This document shows, in pieces, positions 53,723 through 64,000 of a stretch of 64,000 nt of DNA. This DNA comes from Pseudoxanthomonas daejeonensis (lineage in GTDB: Bacteria > Pseudomonadota > Gammaproteobacteria > Xanthomonadales > Xanthomonadaceae). The position numbers and the translations under genes are program-made. The stretch covers positions 1 to 64,000 of the forward strand of contig NZ_PDWN01000016.1 in assembly GCF_010093205.1 (NCBI RefSeq). Reading direction: 5' to 3'. The notes below the pieces were generated by a model. The model had not been told where the DNA came from. It saw nothing but the letters and a program-made list of their open reading frames with translations, and did no database searches. The stretch's first letter is position 1, and every line of letters begins with the position of its first letter.

Positions 53723-54466
53723 TCAGGAGACCGGATCGCCGCCTCGATCGTGGCAACCCCAGTTGAGGATCGGCGTGCCCGCCGGCAACACCCGGCGGAA
53801 CATCTCCACCCGACCCGGCTTCGGATTGACGACCACAGGCCGGCGCGCAGCCTGCAGCAACGGCAGGTCGGCGCTGCTGTCCGAATAGGCCGCCTCGATA
53901 TCGATGTAGCCGCGTTCGCGCAGCATCCGCACCTTTTCCTGGTTGTGGCAATGACGCGTGGCCACGACCGCGCCCCAGCGCGGACCCACCGCGGTGCCGA
54001 TCACCGGAACGTCCTCATGGGCGACGAAGGCCAGGATCGCCCGGGCCAGCTCGGGCGGCGCGCCGGTCGCCACGACCACCCGGTCGCCACGGACCCGGTG
54101 CCGGGCGAAGACATCCAGCGCCACCGGCAGCAGGCGCGCGGCGATCCGCTCGCGATGCGTGGCCACGTAGCGGTCGATCACCCGGTCGAACTCGCGCGCC
54201 GCGTGCAGGCCGAAGCTGCCGATCCACACGTAGCCGGAGATGCCCCAGCGCCGGGTCGGCAGGAACGCGACCATCGGCCCGAGCACCGGCGTGGCCAGCA
54301 GCGCGGCGAGCATGCGCAGCGGATTGCGCCGGATCAGCCAGGCGAACAGGTGGCTGCCCGAATCCCCGTCGTACAGGGTGTGGTCGAAATCGAACACCAC
54401 CAGCGGCGCACCCTCGCCGGGTGGCGGGTACTGCGCTGCGTCGTTCATGCGCCGGGGCTCATCCAT
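53723..54466 (-). CDS. HAD-IB family phosphatase
   Basis: A 247-residue haloacid-dehalogenase hydrolase of the SerB-like IB group. Motif I is VVFDFDHTLYDGDSGS near residue 23 with the nucleophile and acid Asp pair, motif II VATGAPPELAR near 134, and motif III with Lys in NQEKVRM near 182 and Asp pair in AYSDSSADLPLL near 198. The cap is mostly helical. The substrate may be a phospholipid-like or small phosphomonoester; the family member YfhB/PAH1-like is one option. It starts six bases after trpC and is last in the trpD-ABM-trpC run. Confidence 0.88.
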   Translation of the reverse strand: MDEPRRMNDAAQYPPPGEGAPLVVFDFDHTLYDGDSGSHLFAWLIRRNPLRMLAALLATPVLGPMVAFLPTRRWGISGYVWIGSFGLHAAREFDRVIDRYVATHRERIAARLLPVALDVFARHRVRGDRVVVATGAPPELARAILAFVAHEDVPVIGTAVGPRWGAVVATRHCHNQEKVRMLRERGYIDIEAAYSDSSADLPLLQAARRPVVVNPKPGRVEMFRRVLPAGTPILNWGCHDRGGDPVS

Positions 54467-54472
54467 TCGTGC

Positions 54473-55267
54473 CTACCTGTCGAAGAACAGCTGCCGCAAG
54501 GCCTCGCCCGGCTCCTCGGCACGCATGAAGGTCTCGCCGACCAGGAACGCATGCACCCCCGCCGCGCGCATCCGCGCCACGTCCTCGTGCACCAGGATGC
54601 CGCTCTCGGTGACCAGCAGGCGATCGCGCGGCACGGCGTTCTTCATCTCCAGGGTCACGTCGAGCGAGACCTCGAACGTACGCAGGTTGCGGTTGTTGAT
54701 GCCCACCAGCGGTACCGGCACCTGCAGCGCGCGCTCGAGTTCGTCGATGTCGTGGACCTCGACCAGCACGTCCATGCCCAGTTCCAGCGCCAGTCCCGAC
54801 AGGTCGGCCAGGCGGGTGTCGTCCAGCGCGGCGACGATCAGCAGGATGCAGTCGGCGCCAAGCACGCGCGCTTCGTGCACCTGGTAGGCGTCGACGGTGA
54901 AATCCTTGCGCAGGACCGGCAGCGTGCAAGAGGCGCGCGCCTGCTGCAGGTAGTCGTCGCTGCCCTGGAAGAAGTCGACGTCGGTCAGCACCGACAGGCA
55001 GGACGCGCCGCCGAATTCGTAGCTGACCGCGATCTCGGACGGCCGGAAGTCCGCGCGGATGACGCCCTTGGAGGGACTGGCCTTCTTCACTTCGGCGATG
55101 ACGGCCGGATCGCCATGGGCGATCGCCGCCTGTATCGCCGCGGCGAATCCCCGCACCGGGCCGGCATCGCGCGCGCGCGCGGCCACGTCGGCCAGCGGCA
55201 CGCGCGTGCGGCGCTCGGCGATCTCCTCGGCCTTGCGGGCGAGGATGGTCTGCAGGATGTCGCTCAT
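54473..55267 (-). CDS. trpC: indole-3-glycerol phosphate synthase
   Basis: TrpC closes the indole ring in tryptophan synthesis. The 264-residue beta/alpha barrel is the monofunctional type, without the TrpF fusion of E. coli. Family motifs: [19 protein letters not shown] at the start, [16 protein letters not shown] near 57 (catalytic Lys and Glu), [16 protein letters not shown] near 113, [13 protein letters not shown] near 185 and [15 protein letters not shown] near 215. It is separated from the ABM-domain gene by 76 bases and precedes the HAD gene by six. Confidence 0.97.
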   Translation of the reverse strand: MSDILQTILARKAEEIAERRTRVPLADVAARARDAGPVRGFAAAIQAAIAHGDPAVIAEVKKASPSKGVIRADFRPSEIAVSYEFGGASCLSVLTDVDFFQGSDDYLQQARASCTLPVLRKDFTVDAYQVHEARVLGADCILLIVAALDDTRLADLSGLALELGMDVLVEVHDIDELERALQVPVPLVGINNRNLRTFEVSLDVTLEMKNAVPRDRLLVTESGILVHEDVARMRAAGVHAFLVGETFMRAEEPGEALRQLFFDR

Positions 55268-55343
55268 CGGCGGTCGCGGGCTCTTGCTCGGCGGCGGACC
55301 GGCATTCTCGCACGAGCCGGCGCGGGCACGTCTTCCGGCGGGC

Positions 55344-55685
55344 TCAGCCGCCGGCGGAACCCGAAGCACGCTCCACGCGTGCCACGCGCAGTTCGTAGTG
55401 CGCATACCAGTGGGTGCGGCCATGGCGGCGCACTTCCGCATGTTCGGCATGCTGGCGCCACGCGCGGATCGCCGCCTCGCTTTCCCAGTACGACACCGTG
55501 ATGCCGAAGCCGCCGGCGTCCCGCGCCGACTCCACGCCCAGGAAACCGGGTTGCTGCCGCGCGAGTTCGAGCATGCGGTCGGCCGCCGCTGCGTAGCCTT
55601 CCGGATCGGCGTCATTGCGCCGCGAACTGAACACCACCGCGTAATAGGGTGGCGCCGGCAGGCGCGCGAAGCCGGTGTCGCTCAT
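55344..55685 (-). CDS. antibiotic biosynthesis monooxygenase (ABM)-domain protein
   Basis: A 113-residue protein with a single dimeric alpha/beta barrel fold of the ABM type: [19 protein letters not shown] at 14-32, then [39 protein letters not shown] (outlined here) and [12 protein letters not shown]. The motif PGFLG followed by SYWES is typical of YhgC/heme-oxygenase-like and quinol monooxygenase relatives. It overlaps trpD by the four bases ATGA and precedes trpC, so it is made with tryptophan enzymes. No role in tryptophan synthesis is known to me; dealing with a reactive by-product would be one guess. Confidence 0.85.
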   Translation of the reverse strand: MSDTGFARLPAPPYYAVVFSSRRNDADPEGYAAAADRMLELARQQPGFLGVESARDAGGFGITVSYWESEAAIRAWRQHAEHAEVRRHGRTHWYAHYELRVARVERASGSAGG

Positions 55686-56728
55686 GCCGGCGCAACCTGT
55701 CCGGACAGTTCGCGGGTGGTCTCGACGAAGCCGGCCAGTGCCTGCCGCGCCGCGCCGCTGTCGATCGCCGCACGCGCACGCACGAGGCCGTCGGCGATAT
55801 CCGTCGCCACGCCCGCCACGTACAGCGCGGCAGCGGCATTGATCGCGACGATCTCGCGCGCCGGCCCCGGCACGCCCTCGAGCACGCCCAGCAGCATCGC
55901 GCGCGATTCGGCCGCATCGGCCACCTTGAGATTGCGGCTGGCCGACATGGCGATGCCGAAATCCTCCGGGTGGATCTCGTACTCGCGGACCACACCGTCG
56001 CGCAGCTCGCCGACCATGGTCGCCGCGCCCAGCGAGATCTCGTCCATGCCATCGCGGCCCCAGACCACCAGTGCGCGCTCGGCGCCCAGTTCGTGCAGCA
56101 CGCGCGCCTGGATGCCGACCAGGTCCGGATGGAACACGCCCATCAGGATGTTCGGCGCACCGGCCGGGTTGGTCAGCGGGCCGAGGATGTTGAAGATCGT
56201 GCGCACGCCCATCTCGCGGCGCACCGGCGCGACGACCTTCATCGCCGGGTGGTGCACGGGCGCGAACATGAAGCCGATGCCGCAGCGTCCGATCGATTGC
56301 GCGACCTGGTCCGGCTGCAGATCGATCGACGCCCCCAGCGCCTCGAGCACGTCCGCGCTGCCGGACTTGGAGGAGACGCTGCGGTTGCCGTGCTTGGCCA
56401 CCCGCGCACCCGCCGCGGCGGCCACGAACATCGAGCAGGTGGAGATGTTGAAGGTATGCGAGCCGTCGCCGCCGGTCCCGACGATGTCGACCAGCCGGCT
56501 GCGGTCGGCCACGTCCACGGTCAGCGAGAATTCGCGCATGACGGTGGCGGCTCCGGCGATCTCGCCGACCGTTTCCTTCTTCACCCGCAATCCGGTGAGG
56601 ATCGCGGCGGTCATGACCGGCGAGACGTCGCCGCGCATCACCTGCCGCATCAACCCGACCATCTCGTCGTGGAAGATCTCGCGGTGTTCGATCGTGCGCT
56701 GCAGGGCTTCCTGGGGCGTGATGGTCAT
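55682..56728 (-). CDS. trpD: anthranilate phosphoribosyltransferase
   Basis: TrpD joins anthranilate and PRPP in tryptophan synthesis. The 348 residues carry the PRPP-binding [14 protein letters not shown] near 80 and [21 protein letters not shown] near 107, plus [15 protein letters not shown] near 172 and [13 protein letters not shown] near 225 with the DE metal pair. ATG 56728 is taken from the family N-terminus ([15 protein letters not shown]). It is the first gene of the run after the atp operon terminator, 144 bases downstream of atpC; its promoter must lie there. TrpE and TrpG are not in the window. Confidence 0.96.
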   Translation of the reverse strand: MTITPQEALQRTIEHREIFHDEMVGLMRQVMRGDVSPVMTAAILTGLRVKKETVGEIAGAATVMREFSLTVDVADRSRLVDIVGTGGDGSHTFNISTCSMFVAAAAGARVAKHGNRSVSSKSGSADVLEALGASIDLQPDQVAQSIGRCGIGFMFAPVHHPAMKVVAPVRREMGVRTIFNILGPLTNPAGAPNILMGVFHPDLVGIQARVLHELGAERALVVWGRDGMDEISLGAATMVGELRDGVVREYEIHPEDFGIAMSASRNLKVADAAESRAMLLGVLEGVPGPAREIVAINAAAALYVAGVATDIADGLVRARAAIDSGAARQALAGFVETTRELSGQVAPA

Positions 56729-56807
56729 GGTGGTGCGGCTGGGTGGACAGTCCATCGCAGTCTACCTGCCCGGCCAGCGCGTGGCGGCCACGGTGGCGCC
56801 TGAAACG

Positions 56808-56831
56808 AAAAACGCCGGCATCGGCCGGCGT
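56808..56831 (-). terminator. intrinsic terminator of the atp operon
   Basis: CGCCGGC (56813-56819) pairs with GCCGGCG (56824-56830) around a four-base loop. On the minus strand the stem is followed by five T (56812-56808). It lies 43 bases beyond the atpC stop and separates the ATP synthase operon from trpD. Confidence 0.9.
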
Positions 56832-56872
56832 CGTTCGCTGCGTCAGCCGGCCGGGGCCGGGCAGTACGCGGA

Positions 56873-57295
56873 TCAGTGCTTGAGGTTGCGGCGCAGGCGC
56901 TCGAGCGCCTGCAGCTGGGCGGTGACCTCGGCCAGGCGCTGCTGCGCCTCGGCCACTTCCATCGCTTCGCTGCGGTTGGCCAGCACGCGTTCGGCTTCTT
57001 CCTTGGCCTTGCGCACGGCGGCCTCGTCGATGTCCTCGGCGCGGATCGCGGTGTCGGCCAGGATCGTCACCACCTGCGGCTGCACCTCGAGGATGCCGCC
57101 GGAAATGGCGAAGTCCAGGTGCGCGCCGTCAGGCAGCGTCACCACGACCTTGCCCGGCTTCAGGCGAGTGATCAGCGGTGCGTGCCGCGGCGCGATGCCC
57201 AGCTCGCCCAGCTCGCCGGTGGCCACGACCAGGGTGGCCTCGCCGTGGAAGATCTCCTGCTCGGCGCTGACGATGTCGCAACGGATGGTGCTCAT
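56873..57295 (-). CDS. atpC: F0F1 ATP synthase subunit epsilon
   Basis: Epsilon is the rotor-stalk subunit that couples and regulates the enzyme. The 140 residues give the N-terminal beta barrel ([19 protein letters not shown], then [19 protein letters not shown]) and the C-terminal helical hairpin (about 90-138, ending [13 protein letters not shown]). It is the last gene of the operon, 35 bases after atpD. Confidence 0.97.
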   Translation of the reverse strand: MSTIRCDIVSAEQEIFHGEATLVVATGELGELGIAPRHAPLITRLKPGKVVVTLPDGAHLDFAISGGILEVQPQVVTILADTAIRAEDIDEAAVRKAKEEAERVLANRSEAMEVAEAQQRLAEVTAQLQALERLRRNLKH

Positions 57296-57330
57296 GGGGC
57301 CTCGCTGTGCTCAGTTCAGGAAGATCGCGA

Positions 57331-58746
<1,416 letters not shown>

Positions 58747-58832
58747 TTAAGTTTTTCTGCGCGACCGGGTCGCCGATGGTTTTCTTCGAGAAGCCCGCAC
58801 ATGGATGCGCGGACTCCTGCGATGGATTCGAA

Positions 58833-59696
58833 CTAGACCGCTGCCGCGCCGCCCACGATCTCGGAGATTTCCTGGGTGATCGCCGCCTGCCGGGCCTTGT
58901 TGTAGACCAGGTTCAGCGTGCCGATCAGCTTGGTCGCGTTGTCGCTGGCCGACTTCATCGCGACCATGCGCGCGGCATGCTCGGACGCGACGTTTTCCAG
59001 CACCGACTGGTACACCAGCGACTCCACGTAGCGGGTCAGCACGTGCTCGAGCACGGTGCCGGCGTCGGGTTCGTAGATGTAGTCCCAGTCGTGGCTCGGC
59101 ACCCCGGCCTGCGCGGCCGGCAACGGCAGCAGCTGGTCGAAGGTGGCCTTCTGGCTCATCGTGTTGACGAAGTGGTTGTAGACCACGAACACGCGGTCGA
59201 CCTTGCCTTCGGTGTAGGCGTCGAGCATGACCTTGATCACGCCGACCAGGTCGTCCAGGTGCGGGATGTCGCCCAGGTGGGAGACGCTACCGACCATGTT
59301 CACCTTGATCCGGCGGAAGAAGGCCTGCGCCTTCTGGCCGACGGTGACCATGTCGACCTCGACGCCCTGCTCGTTGAACTGGCGGACTTCGCCCAGCAGC
59401 TTGCGGAACAGGTTGTTGTTCAGGCCGCCGGCCAGGCCGCGGTCGGACGAGATGACGATGTAGCCGACCCGCTTGACCTGCTCGCGCTCCACCAGGAACG
59501 GATGCTGGTAGTCGGTATTGGCCTGGGCCAGGTGGCCGATCACCTGCTTCATCGCCTGCGCGTAGGGACGCGAGGTGCGCATCCGCTCCTGCGCCTTGCG
59601 GATCTTGGAGGCCGAGACCATTTCCAGCGCGCGCGTCACCTTGCGGGTGTTCTGCACGCTCTTGATCTTGGTTTTGATTTCGCGTCCGCCAGCCAT
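58833..59696 (-). CDS. atpG: F0F1 ATP synthase subunit gamma
   Basis: Gamma forms the central rotating shaft. The 287 residues contain the two long helices of the coiled coil at the ends ([24 protein letters not shown] at the start and [24 protein letters not shown] at the end, outlined) and the Rossmann-like middle ([17 protein letters not shown] near 77). ATG 59696 is the family start. Confidence 0.97.
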   Translation of the reverse strand: MAGGREIKTKIKSVQNTRKVTRALEMVSASKIRKAQERMRTSRPYAQAMKQVIGHLAQANTDYQHPFLVEREQVKRVGYIVISSDRGLAGGLNNNLFRKLLGEVRQFNEQGVEVDMVTVGQKAQAFFRRIKVNMVGSVSHLGDIPHLDDLVGVIKVMLDAYTEGKVDRVFVVYNHFVNTMSQKATFDQLLPLPAAQAGVPSHDWDYIYEPDAGTVLEHVLTRYVESLVYQSVLENVASEHAARMVAMKSASDNATKLIGTLNLVYNKARQAAITQEISEIVGGAAAV

Positions 59697-59781
59697 CTCT
59701 TCTTCCCGTTTGGCAGGCCGGTCGGCCTGCCGTGGACTTGGTTCCGTCACCGCGCGGGCCGGGGCCCGCCGATGTCGCGGC

Positions 59782-61344
59782 TTACCAGGTGCCGGTCTGC
59801 TTGAACTCGGCGATGCCCTTCTTGAACGCCGACTCGATCTCGTCGTTCCAGCCACCGGTGCTGTTGACCTGCTCGATCAGCGCGCCGGCGGTGTTGGCGA
59901 AGTGGGCGTGCAGGCCCTCCTCGAACGCGCCGATCTTGGCCACCGGCACGTCGTCCAGGTAACCCTCGTTGACCGCGTAGATCGACAGCGCCTGGTTGGC
60001 GATGGACATCGGCTGGTACTGCTTCTGCTTCATCAGCTCGGTGACGCGCTGGCCGCGCTCGAGCTGCTTGCGGGTGGCTTCGTCCAGGTCCGAGGCGAAC
60101 TGCGCGAACGCAGCCAGCTCGCGGTACTGGGCCAGCGAGATGCGGATGCCGCCGGACAGCTTCTTGATGACCTTGGTCTGGGCGGCGCCACCGACGCGCG
60201 ACACCGAGATGCCGGCGTTCACGGCCGGGCGGATGCCGGCGTTGAACAGGTCGGTTTCCAGGAAGATCTGGCCATCGGTGATCGAGATCACGTTGGTCGG
60301 CACGAACGCGGACACGTCGCCGGCCTGCGTTTCGATGATCGGCAAAGCGGTCAGCGAGCCGGTCTTGCCCTTCACCGCGCCGTTGGTGAACTTCTCGACG
60401 TACTCCTCGGACACGCGCGCGGCGCGCTCGAGCAGGCGGGAGTGCAGGTAGAACACGTCGCCCGGGTAGGCTTCGCGGCCCGGCGGGCGGCGCAGCAGCA
60501 GCGAGATCTGGCGGTAGGCCACGGCCTGCTTGGACAGGTCGTCGTAGACGATCAGCGCGTCTTCGCCGCGGTCCATGAAGTACTCGCCCATGGTGCAGCC
60601 GGAGTAGGCGCTGATGTACTGCATTGCGGCCGACTCGGAAGCGGTGGCGGCCACGACGATGGTGTGGGCCAGCGCGCCGTTCTCTTCCAGCTTGCGCACG
60701 ATGTTGGCGACGGTCGAGGCCTTCTGGCCGATCGCCACGTACACGCACTTGATGCCGGTGTTCTTCTGGTTGATCACCGCGTCGATCGCCAGCGCGGTCT
60801 TGCCGGTCTGGCGGTCGCCGATGACCAGCTCGCGCTGGCCGCGGCCGATCGGGATCATCGCGTCGACGGTCTTGTAGCCGGTCTGCACCGGCTGGTCGAC
60901 CGACTTGCGCCAGATCACGCCCGGGGCCACGCGCTCGACCGGAGCGGTCAGGGTCGCGCCCAGCGGGCCCTTGCCGTCGATCGGCTCGCCCAGCGCGTTG
61001 ACCACGCGGCCCAGCAGCTGCGGACCGACCGGCACTTCGAGGATGCGGCCGGTGGTCTTGGCCACGTCGCCCTCGCGCAGGTGCTCGTAGTCGCCCAGGA
61101 CCACGGCGCCGACCGAGTCGCGCTCAAGGTTCAGCGCGAGCGCGAACGTGGATTGTCCGTTCTCGGCCTGGGGCAGCTCGATCATTTCGCCCTGCATCAC
61201 GTCGGCCAGGCCGAAGATGCGCACGATGCCGTCGGACACGCTGGTCACGGTGCCTTCGTTGCGGGCTTCAGCCGACAGCTTGACCTGCTCGATGCGGGTC
61301 TTGATCAGGTCGCTGATTTCGGAAGGGTTGAGCGTGGTAGCCAT
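59782..61344 (-). CDS. atpA: F0F1 ATP synthase subunit alpha
   Basis: Alpha is the regulatory nucleotide-binding subunit of F1. The 520 residues include P-loop GDRQTGKT near 169, [30 protein letters not shown] near 270 (outlined) and the arginine finger within [26 protein letters not shown] to [18 protein letters not shown] near 375. It is slightly longer than the usual 513-515. It lies 70 bases after atpH. Confidence 0.98.
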   Translation of the reverse strand: MATTLNPSEISDLIKTRIEQVKLSAEARNEGTVTSVSDGIVRIFGLADVMQGEMIELPQAENGQSTFALALNLERDSVGAVVLGDYEHLREGDVAKTTGRILEVPVGPQLLGRVVNALGEPIDGKGPLGATLTAPVERVAPGVIWRKSVDQPVQTGYKTVDAMIPIGRGQRELVIGDRQTGKTALAIDAVINQKNTGIKCVYVAIGQKASTVANIVRKLEENGALAHTIVVAATASESAAMQYISAYSGCTMGEYFMDRGEDALIVYDDLSKQAVAYRQISLLLRRPPGREAYPGDVFYLHSRLLERAARVSEEYVEKFTNGAVKGKTGSLTALPIIETQAGDVSAFVPTNVISITDGQIFLETDLFNAGIRPAVNAGISVSRVGGAAQTKVIKKLSGGIRISLAQYRELAAFAQFASDLDEATRKQLERGQRVTELMKQKQYQPMSIANQALSIYAVNEGYLDDVPVAKIGAFEEGLHAHFANTAGALIEQVNSTGGWNDEIESAFKKGIAEFKQTGTW

Positions 61345-61414
61345 TTGGATTCCTTGGAGTCGCGGGCCGGGGCTTGGCGACCTGAAAAGTGAACTGTCTG
61401 GTTGCAGCGTCCGG

Positions 61415-61942
61415 TCAGCCCGCCAGGGCGGTCCGCAGGCGCGCGAGCTTGCCCTTGAGCGAGCCGTCGATGACCACTTCGCCGGCGTCGATCACCGCGC
61501 CGCCGATGAGGCTGGCGTCCACCGCGGCGTCCAGCTCGACCTCGCGGCCGAAGCGGCGCTTGAGCGCGTCGCGCAGCGTGTCCAGTTCCTGCGACGAAAG
61601 TTCTGCGGCGGACGTGACGGTGGCGCGCACCACGTGCTGGTCATCGGCGCGCAACTGCTCGTACAGGCCGGTGACTTCGGCCAGCAGCGGCAGCCGCCCG
61701 GCGTCGGCCAGCAGGCCCAGGAAGCGCGTGAACGACGCCTCGGCGCCCTGCGGCGAAAGCAGCGCGACCGCCTGCTCGCGGGCCAGCTCCGGATTGAGCA
61801 GCAAGCCGGCCACGCGCGGATCGGCGGCGACCTGGGCGGCGAAGCCCAGGGCCTGCGACCACGCGTCCACGCGGCCTTCGTCACGGGCAACCGAATAGGC
61901 GGCGCGTGCGTAGGGTCGGGCGAGGGTAAGGGCCTGGCTCAT
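61415..61942 (-). CDS. atpH: F0F1 ATP synthase subunit delta
   Basis: Delta links F1 to the peripheral stalk. The 175 residues form the N-terminal helical bundle ([20 protein letters not shown]) and the C-terminal OSCP-like part ([39 protein letters not shown], outlined). ATG 61942 starts two bases after the atpF stop, so the two are coupled. Confidence 0.96.
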   Translation of the reverse strand: MSQALTLARPYARAAYSVARDEGRVDAWSQALGFAAQVAADPRVAGLLLNPELAREQAVALLSPQGAEASFTRFLGLLADAGRLPLLAEVTGLYEQLRADDQHVVRATVTSAAELSSQELDTLRDALKRRFGREVELDAAVDASLIGGAVIDAGEVVIDGSLKGKLARLRTALAG

Positions 61943-61944
61943 GC

Positions 61945-62415
61945 TCAGATCTCAGCCGCGAGTTCGTCCAACAGCGCCTTGTGCGCGTTGGCGTCGATCT
62001 CGCGACGGAGGAGCTTCTCCGCGCCGCTCACCGCCAGCGTGGACACCTGCTTGCGCAGGTCCTCGCGGGCACGGTTGGCGGACGCGTCGATCTCGGCCAG
62101 GGCGATCGACTTCTGCCGGCCGGCCTCGGCCACGGCATCCTCGCGCGCGGCGTCGACGATCTGGTTGGCGCGGGCATGGGCCTGGTCGATGATCTCGTTG
62201 GCCTTGCCACGCGCTTCCTTCAGCAGCTCGTTGACCTTGTCCTGCGCCTGCGCCAGGTCCTTCTGGCTGCGGTCGGCCGCGGCCAGGCCCTCGGCGATCT
62301 TCTGCTGGCGCTCCTCGATGGCCTTGAGCAGCGGCGGCCAGATCTTGGTGGCGATCAGCCAGATCAGCGCGGCGAAGGCCAGCGCCTGGGCGAAAAGGGT
62401 CAGATTGATGCTCAT
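61945..62415 (-). CDS. atpF: F0F1 ATP synthase subunit b
   Basis: Subunit b is the peripheral stalk anchor. The 156 residues have one N-terminal membrane helix ([20 protein letters not shown]) and then a long right-handed coiled coil rich in Ala, Glu and Lys, with the common motif [20 protein letters not shown]. The length is standard. There are 98 bases between atpE and this gene. Confidence 0.97.
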   Translation of the reverse strand: MSINLTLFAQALAFAALIWLIATKIWPPLLKAIEERQQKIAEGLAAADRSQKDLAQAQDKVNELLKEARGKANEIIDQAHARANQIVDAAREDAVAEAGRQKSIALAEIDASANRAREDLRKQVSTLAVSGAEKLLRREIDANAHKALLDELAAEI

Positions 62416-62513
62416 TGTTCCGCTCTGCCTGTGGTGACGGAACCGGCCATACCGGCCGGCTCCTCCATCCTGTCAGCGCCGGCGCGGATGCGCAGGCGCC
62501 ACTCGACGTTCGA

Positions 62514-62825
<312 letters not shown>

Positions 62826-62877
62826 CTAGAAGTGAACGGTGGGAACAAAGGGTGAAGCAAAAGGGGGGAGTGGAGCG

Positions 62878-63675
62878 TCAGTGACTGTCTTCGGACAGGC
62901 TGAGGTACACGATCGACAGCATCATGAAGATGAACGCCTGCAGCGGGATGACCAGCAGGTGGAAGATCATCCAGCCGAAGCCGAAGGCCGCGCCCGCGAA
63001 AATGCCGGCGATGCCGGCGCCGCCGAGCACCCAGATCAGCAGGAACACGATCTCGCCGCCGAACATGTTGCCGAACAGTCGCATCGCCAGGGAGATCGGC
63101 TTGCTCAGCCACTCGACGATGTTGAGGATCAGGTTGAACGGCATCATCCACTTGCCGAACGGCGCGGTCAGGAATTCCTTGGTGAATCCACCCAGGCCCT
63201 TGGAACGCAGCGCGAAGAACAGCATCAGGAAGAACAGGCTGACCGACATGCCCAGCGTGGCGTTCACGTCGGCGGTCGGAACCGGCTTCCAGTAGTGGAT
63301 GCCTGCCCATCCCAGCGGGATCGCGAAGAAGTCCGCCGGGATCATCTTCAGCAGGTTCATCAGCAGGATCCAGAAGAACAGGGTGATCGCGATCGGCGTC
63401 ACCAGCTTGCTGGTCCCGTGGTACGTGTCGCGCGCCTGCCGGTCGACGAACTCCAGGCAGATCTCGACGAAGGCCTGCCACTTGCCGGGCACGCCGGCGG
63501 TGGCATTGCGCGTGGCCAGCCAGAACATGAAGACCATCAACAGGCCCATCAGCACCGCGGTCACGAAGGTGTCCACGTGCAGCGTCCAGAAGCTGCCCTC
63601 GCCCACGTTCGCCGTCAGGTTCTGCAGATGGTGCTGGATGTAGCTGGTAGGGGTCAGTTCCGCCTCGCCCGCCAT
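62878..63675 (-). CDS. atpB: F0F1 ATP synthase subunit a
   Basis: Subunit a forms the proton half-channels against the c ring. The 265 residues have about six membrane segments. The essential Arg is in SLAMRLFGNMFGGE near 195, and the C-terminal helix contains IFMMLSIVYLSLSEDSH. ATG 63675 follows the family N-terminus (LTPTSYIQHHLQNLT). Confidence 0.97.
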   Translation of the reverse strand: MAGEAELTPTSYIQHHLQNLTANVGEGSFWTLHVDTFVTAVLMGLLMVFMFWLATRNATAGVPGKWQAFVEICLEFVDRQARDTYHGTSKLVTPIAITLFFWILLMNLLKMIPADFFAIPLGWAGIHYWKPVPTADVNATLGMSVSLFFLMLFFALRSKGLGGFTKEFLTAPFGKWMMPFNLILNIVEWLSKPISLAMRLFGNMFGGEIVFLLIWVLGGAGIAGIFAGAAFGFGWMIFHLLVIPLQAFIFMMLSIVYLSLSEDSH

Positions 63676-63752
63676 AAGTCCGATCTTCCTGTTCTAACGA
63701 CCTGAATTGAAAACCCGAATCCGCCTGGACCGCACCCGCCGGAACCCGCCGC

Positions 63753-64000
63753 TCAGCGGCCCAGCGTCAGCGCGAACAACTGCGCAACCAGCACCACCAC
63801 CGCCGCGATCAGCATCGGCAGCGGGGGCAAGCCCAGCGCCAGCACGCCCACCGCCAGCACCACGACCAGGACCAGCCACTTGGCCAGCACCCCGGCCACC
63901 AGCCTGGCCAGCGCCGGGACCGCGGCATCGATGCCGCCCCCCAGCGCGATCCGTGCCGAGAACCACCCGGCCAGGACCACCGCACCACCGCCCACCAGCG
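63753..64000 (-). CDS. atpI: ATP synthase subunit I (AtpI), 5' end outside window
   Basis: The C-terminal 82 or so residues of a small hydrophobic protein, the first gene of the atp operon. Two to three helices are visible with the AtpI-like pair FSARIALGGGIDAAVPALARL and LAKWLVLVVVLAVGV. AtpI assists c-ring assembly. The reading frame is open to the window edge, so the start lies beyond 64000. Confidence 0.85.
   Translation of the reverse strand, partial: LVGGGAVVLAGWFSARIALGGGIDAAVPALARLVAGVLAKWLVLVVVLAVGVLALGLPPLPMLIAAVVVLVAQLFALTLGR

Overview
The window is high-GC bacterial chromosome. Every ordinary marker points to the Xanthomonadaceae/Lysobacteraceae (Xanthomonas, Lysobacter, Luteimonas, Pseudoxanthomonas and relatives): a Clp-type CRP homologue beside speD, a XylR/xyl-box xylan locus, an FNR-boxed ccoNOQP cluster, and a chromosomal integron lying next to a dehydratase gene. 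Genus and species cannot be fixed by eye. No phage, insertion sequence or CRISPR array was seen.

Layout. (1) 1-3489: a chromosomal integron. The integrase gene intI (+) diverges from an array of four complete promoterless gene cassettes (-), each ending in an attC site; their base composition is visibly lower in GC than the rest, and the products are of unknown function. (2) 3588-24083: a xylan/glucuronoxylan utilisation locus. A nine-gene convergent run (agu67A, acetylesterase, D-mannonate dehydratase, GH43, GH3, uxuB, FAH-family enzyme, D-xylonate-type dehydratase, gntP permease; 19665 down to 3588) reads away from the divergent LacI-type regulator xylR; xylB-xylA form a second transcript. 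Two palindromes matching the Xanthomonas xyl-box lie at the agu67A start codon and just upstream of xylB. (3) 24504-28906: acnD, a LigT-like gene and prpF (2-methylcitrate pathway pieces without prpB/prpC). (4) 29077-31283: a MASE1-type histidine kinase with a NarL-type response regulator. (5) 31439-38150: two DUF1254/DUF1214 lipoproteins, a thioredoxin-reductase-like flavoprotein and a large NDP-forming acyl-CoA synthetase/GNAT protein.

(6) 38363-47567: the cbb3 oxidase block ccoNOQP, a 98-residue membrane protein, ccoG, fixH, ccoI, ccoS and a TauE/SafE-like membrane protein, headed by a perfect FNR/Anr box. (7) 47588-52927: diguanylate cyclase, tRNA-Gln, rplM-rpsI, coq7, gdx/sugE, speD and clp. 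(8) 52955-56728: TSUP transporter, HAD phosphatase, trpC, a small ABM-domain gene and trpD. (9) 56808-64000: the complete F0F1 ATP synthase operon, transcribed atpI-B-E-F-H-A-G-D-C on the minus strand, with atpI cut by the window end.

How the genes work together. In the xylan locus, secreted or periplasmic GH67, GH43, GH3 and acetylesterase trim methylglucuronoxylan oligosaccharides to xylose and glucuronate. Xylose goes through XylA/XylB; glucuronate, after an isomerase encoded elsewhere, goes through UxuB and the mannonate dehydratase to 2-keto-3-deoxygluconate. The same transcript also encodes a xylonate-type dehydratase, an FAH-family enzyme and a sugar-acid permease, suggesting a parallel non-phosphorylative (Weimberg-like) sugar-acid branch. 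In the respiratory block, low oxygen sensed by an FNR-family regulator would induce the high-affinity oxidase and its assembly factors. The least understood parts are the integron cassettes, the LigT-like gene between acnD and prpF, the 98-residue cco membrane protein, the flavoprotein with a degenerate NADPH site, and the ABM-domain gene wedged between trpD and trpC.
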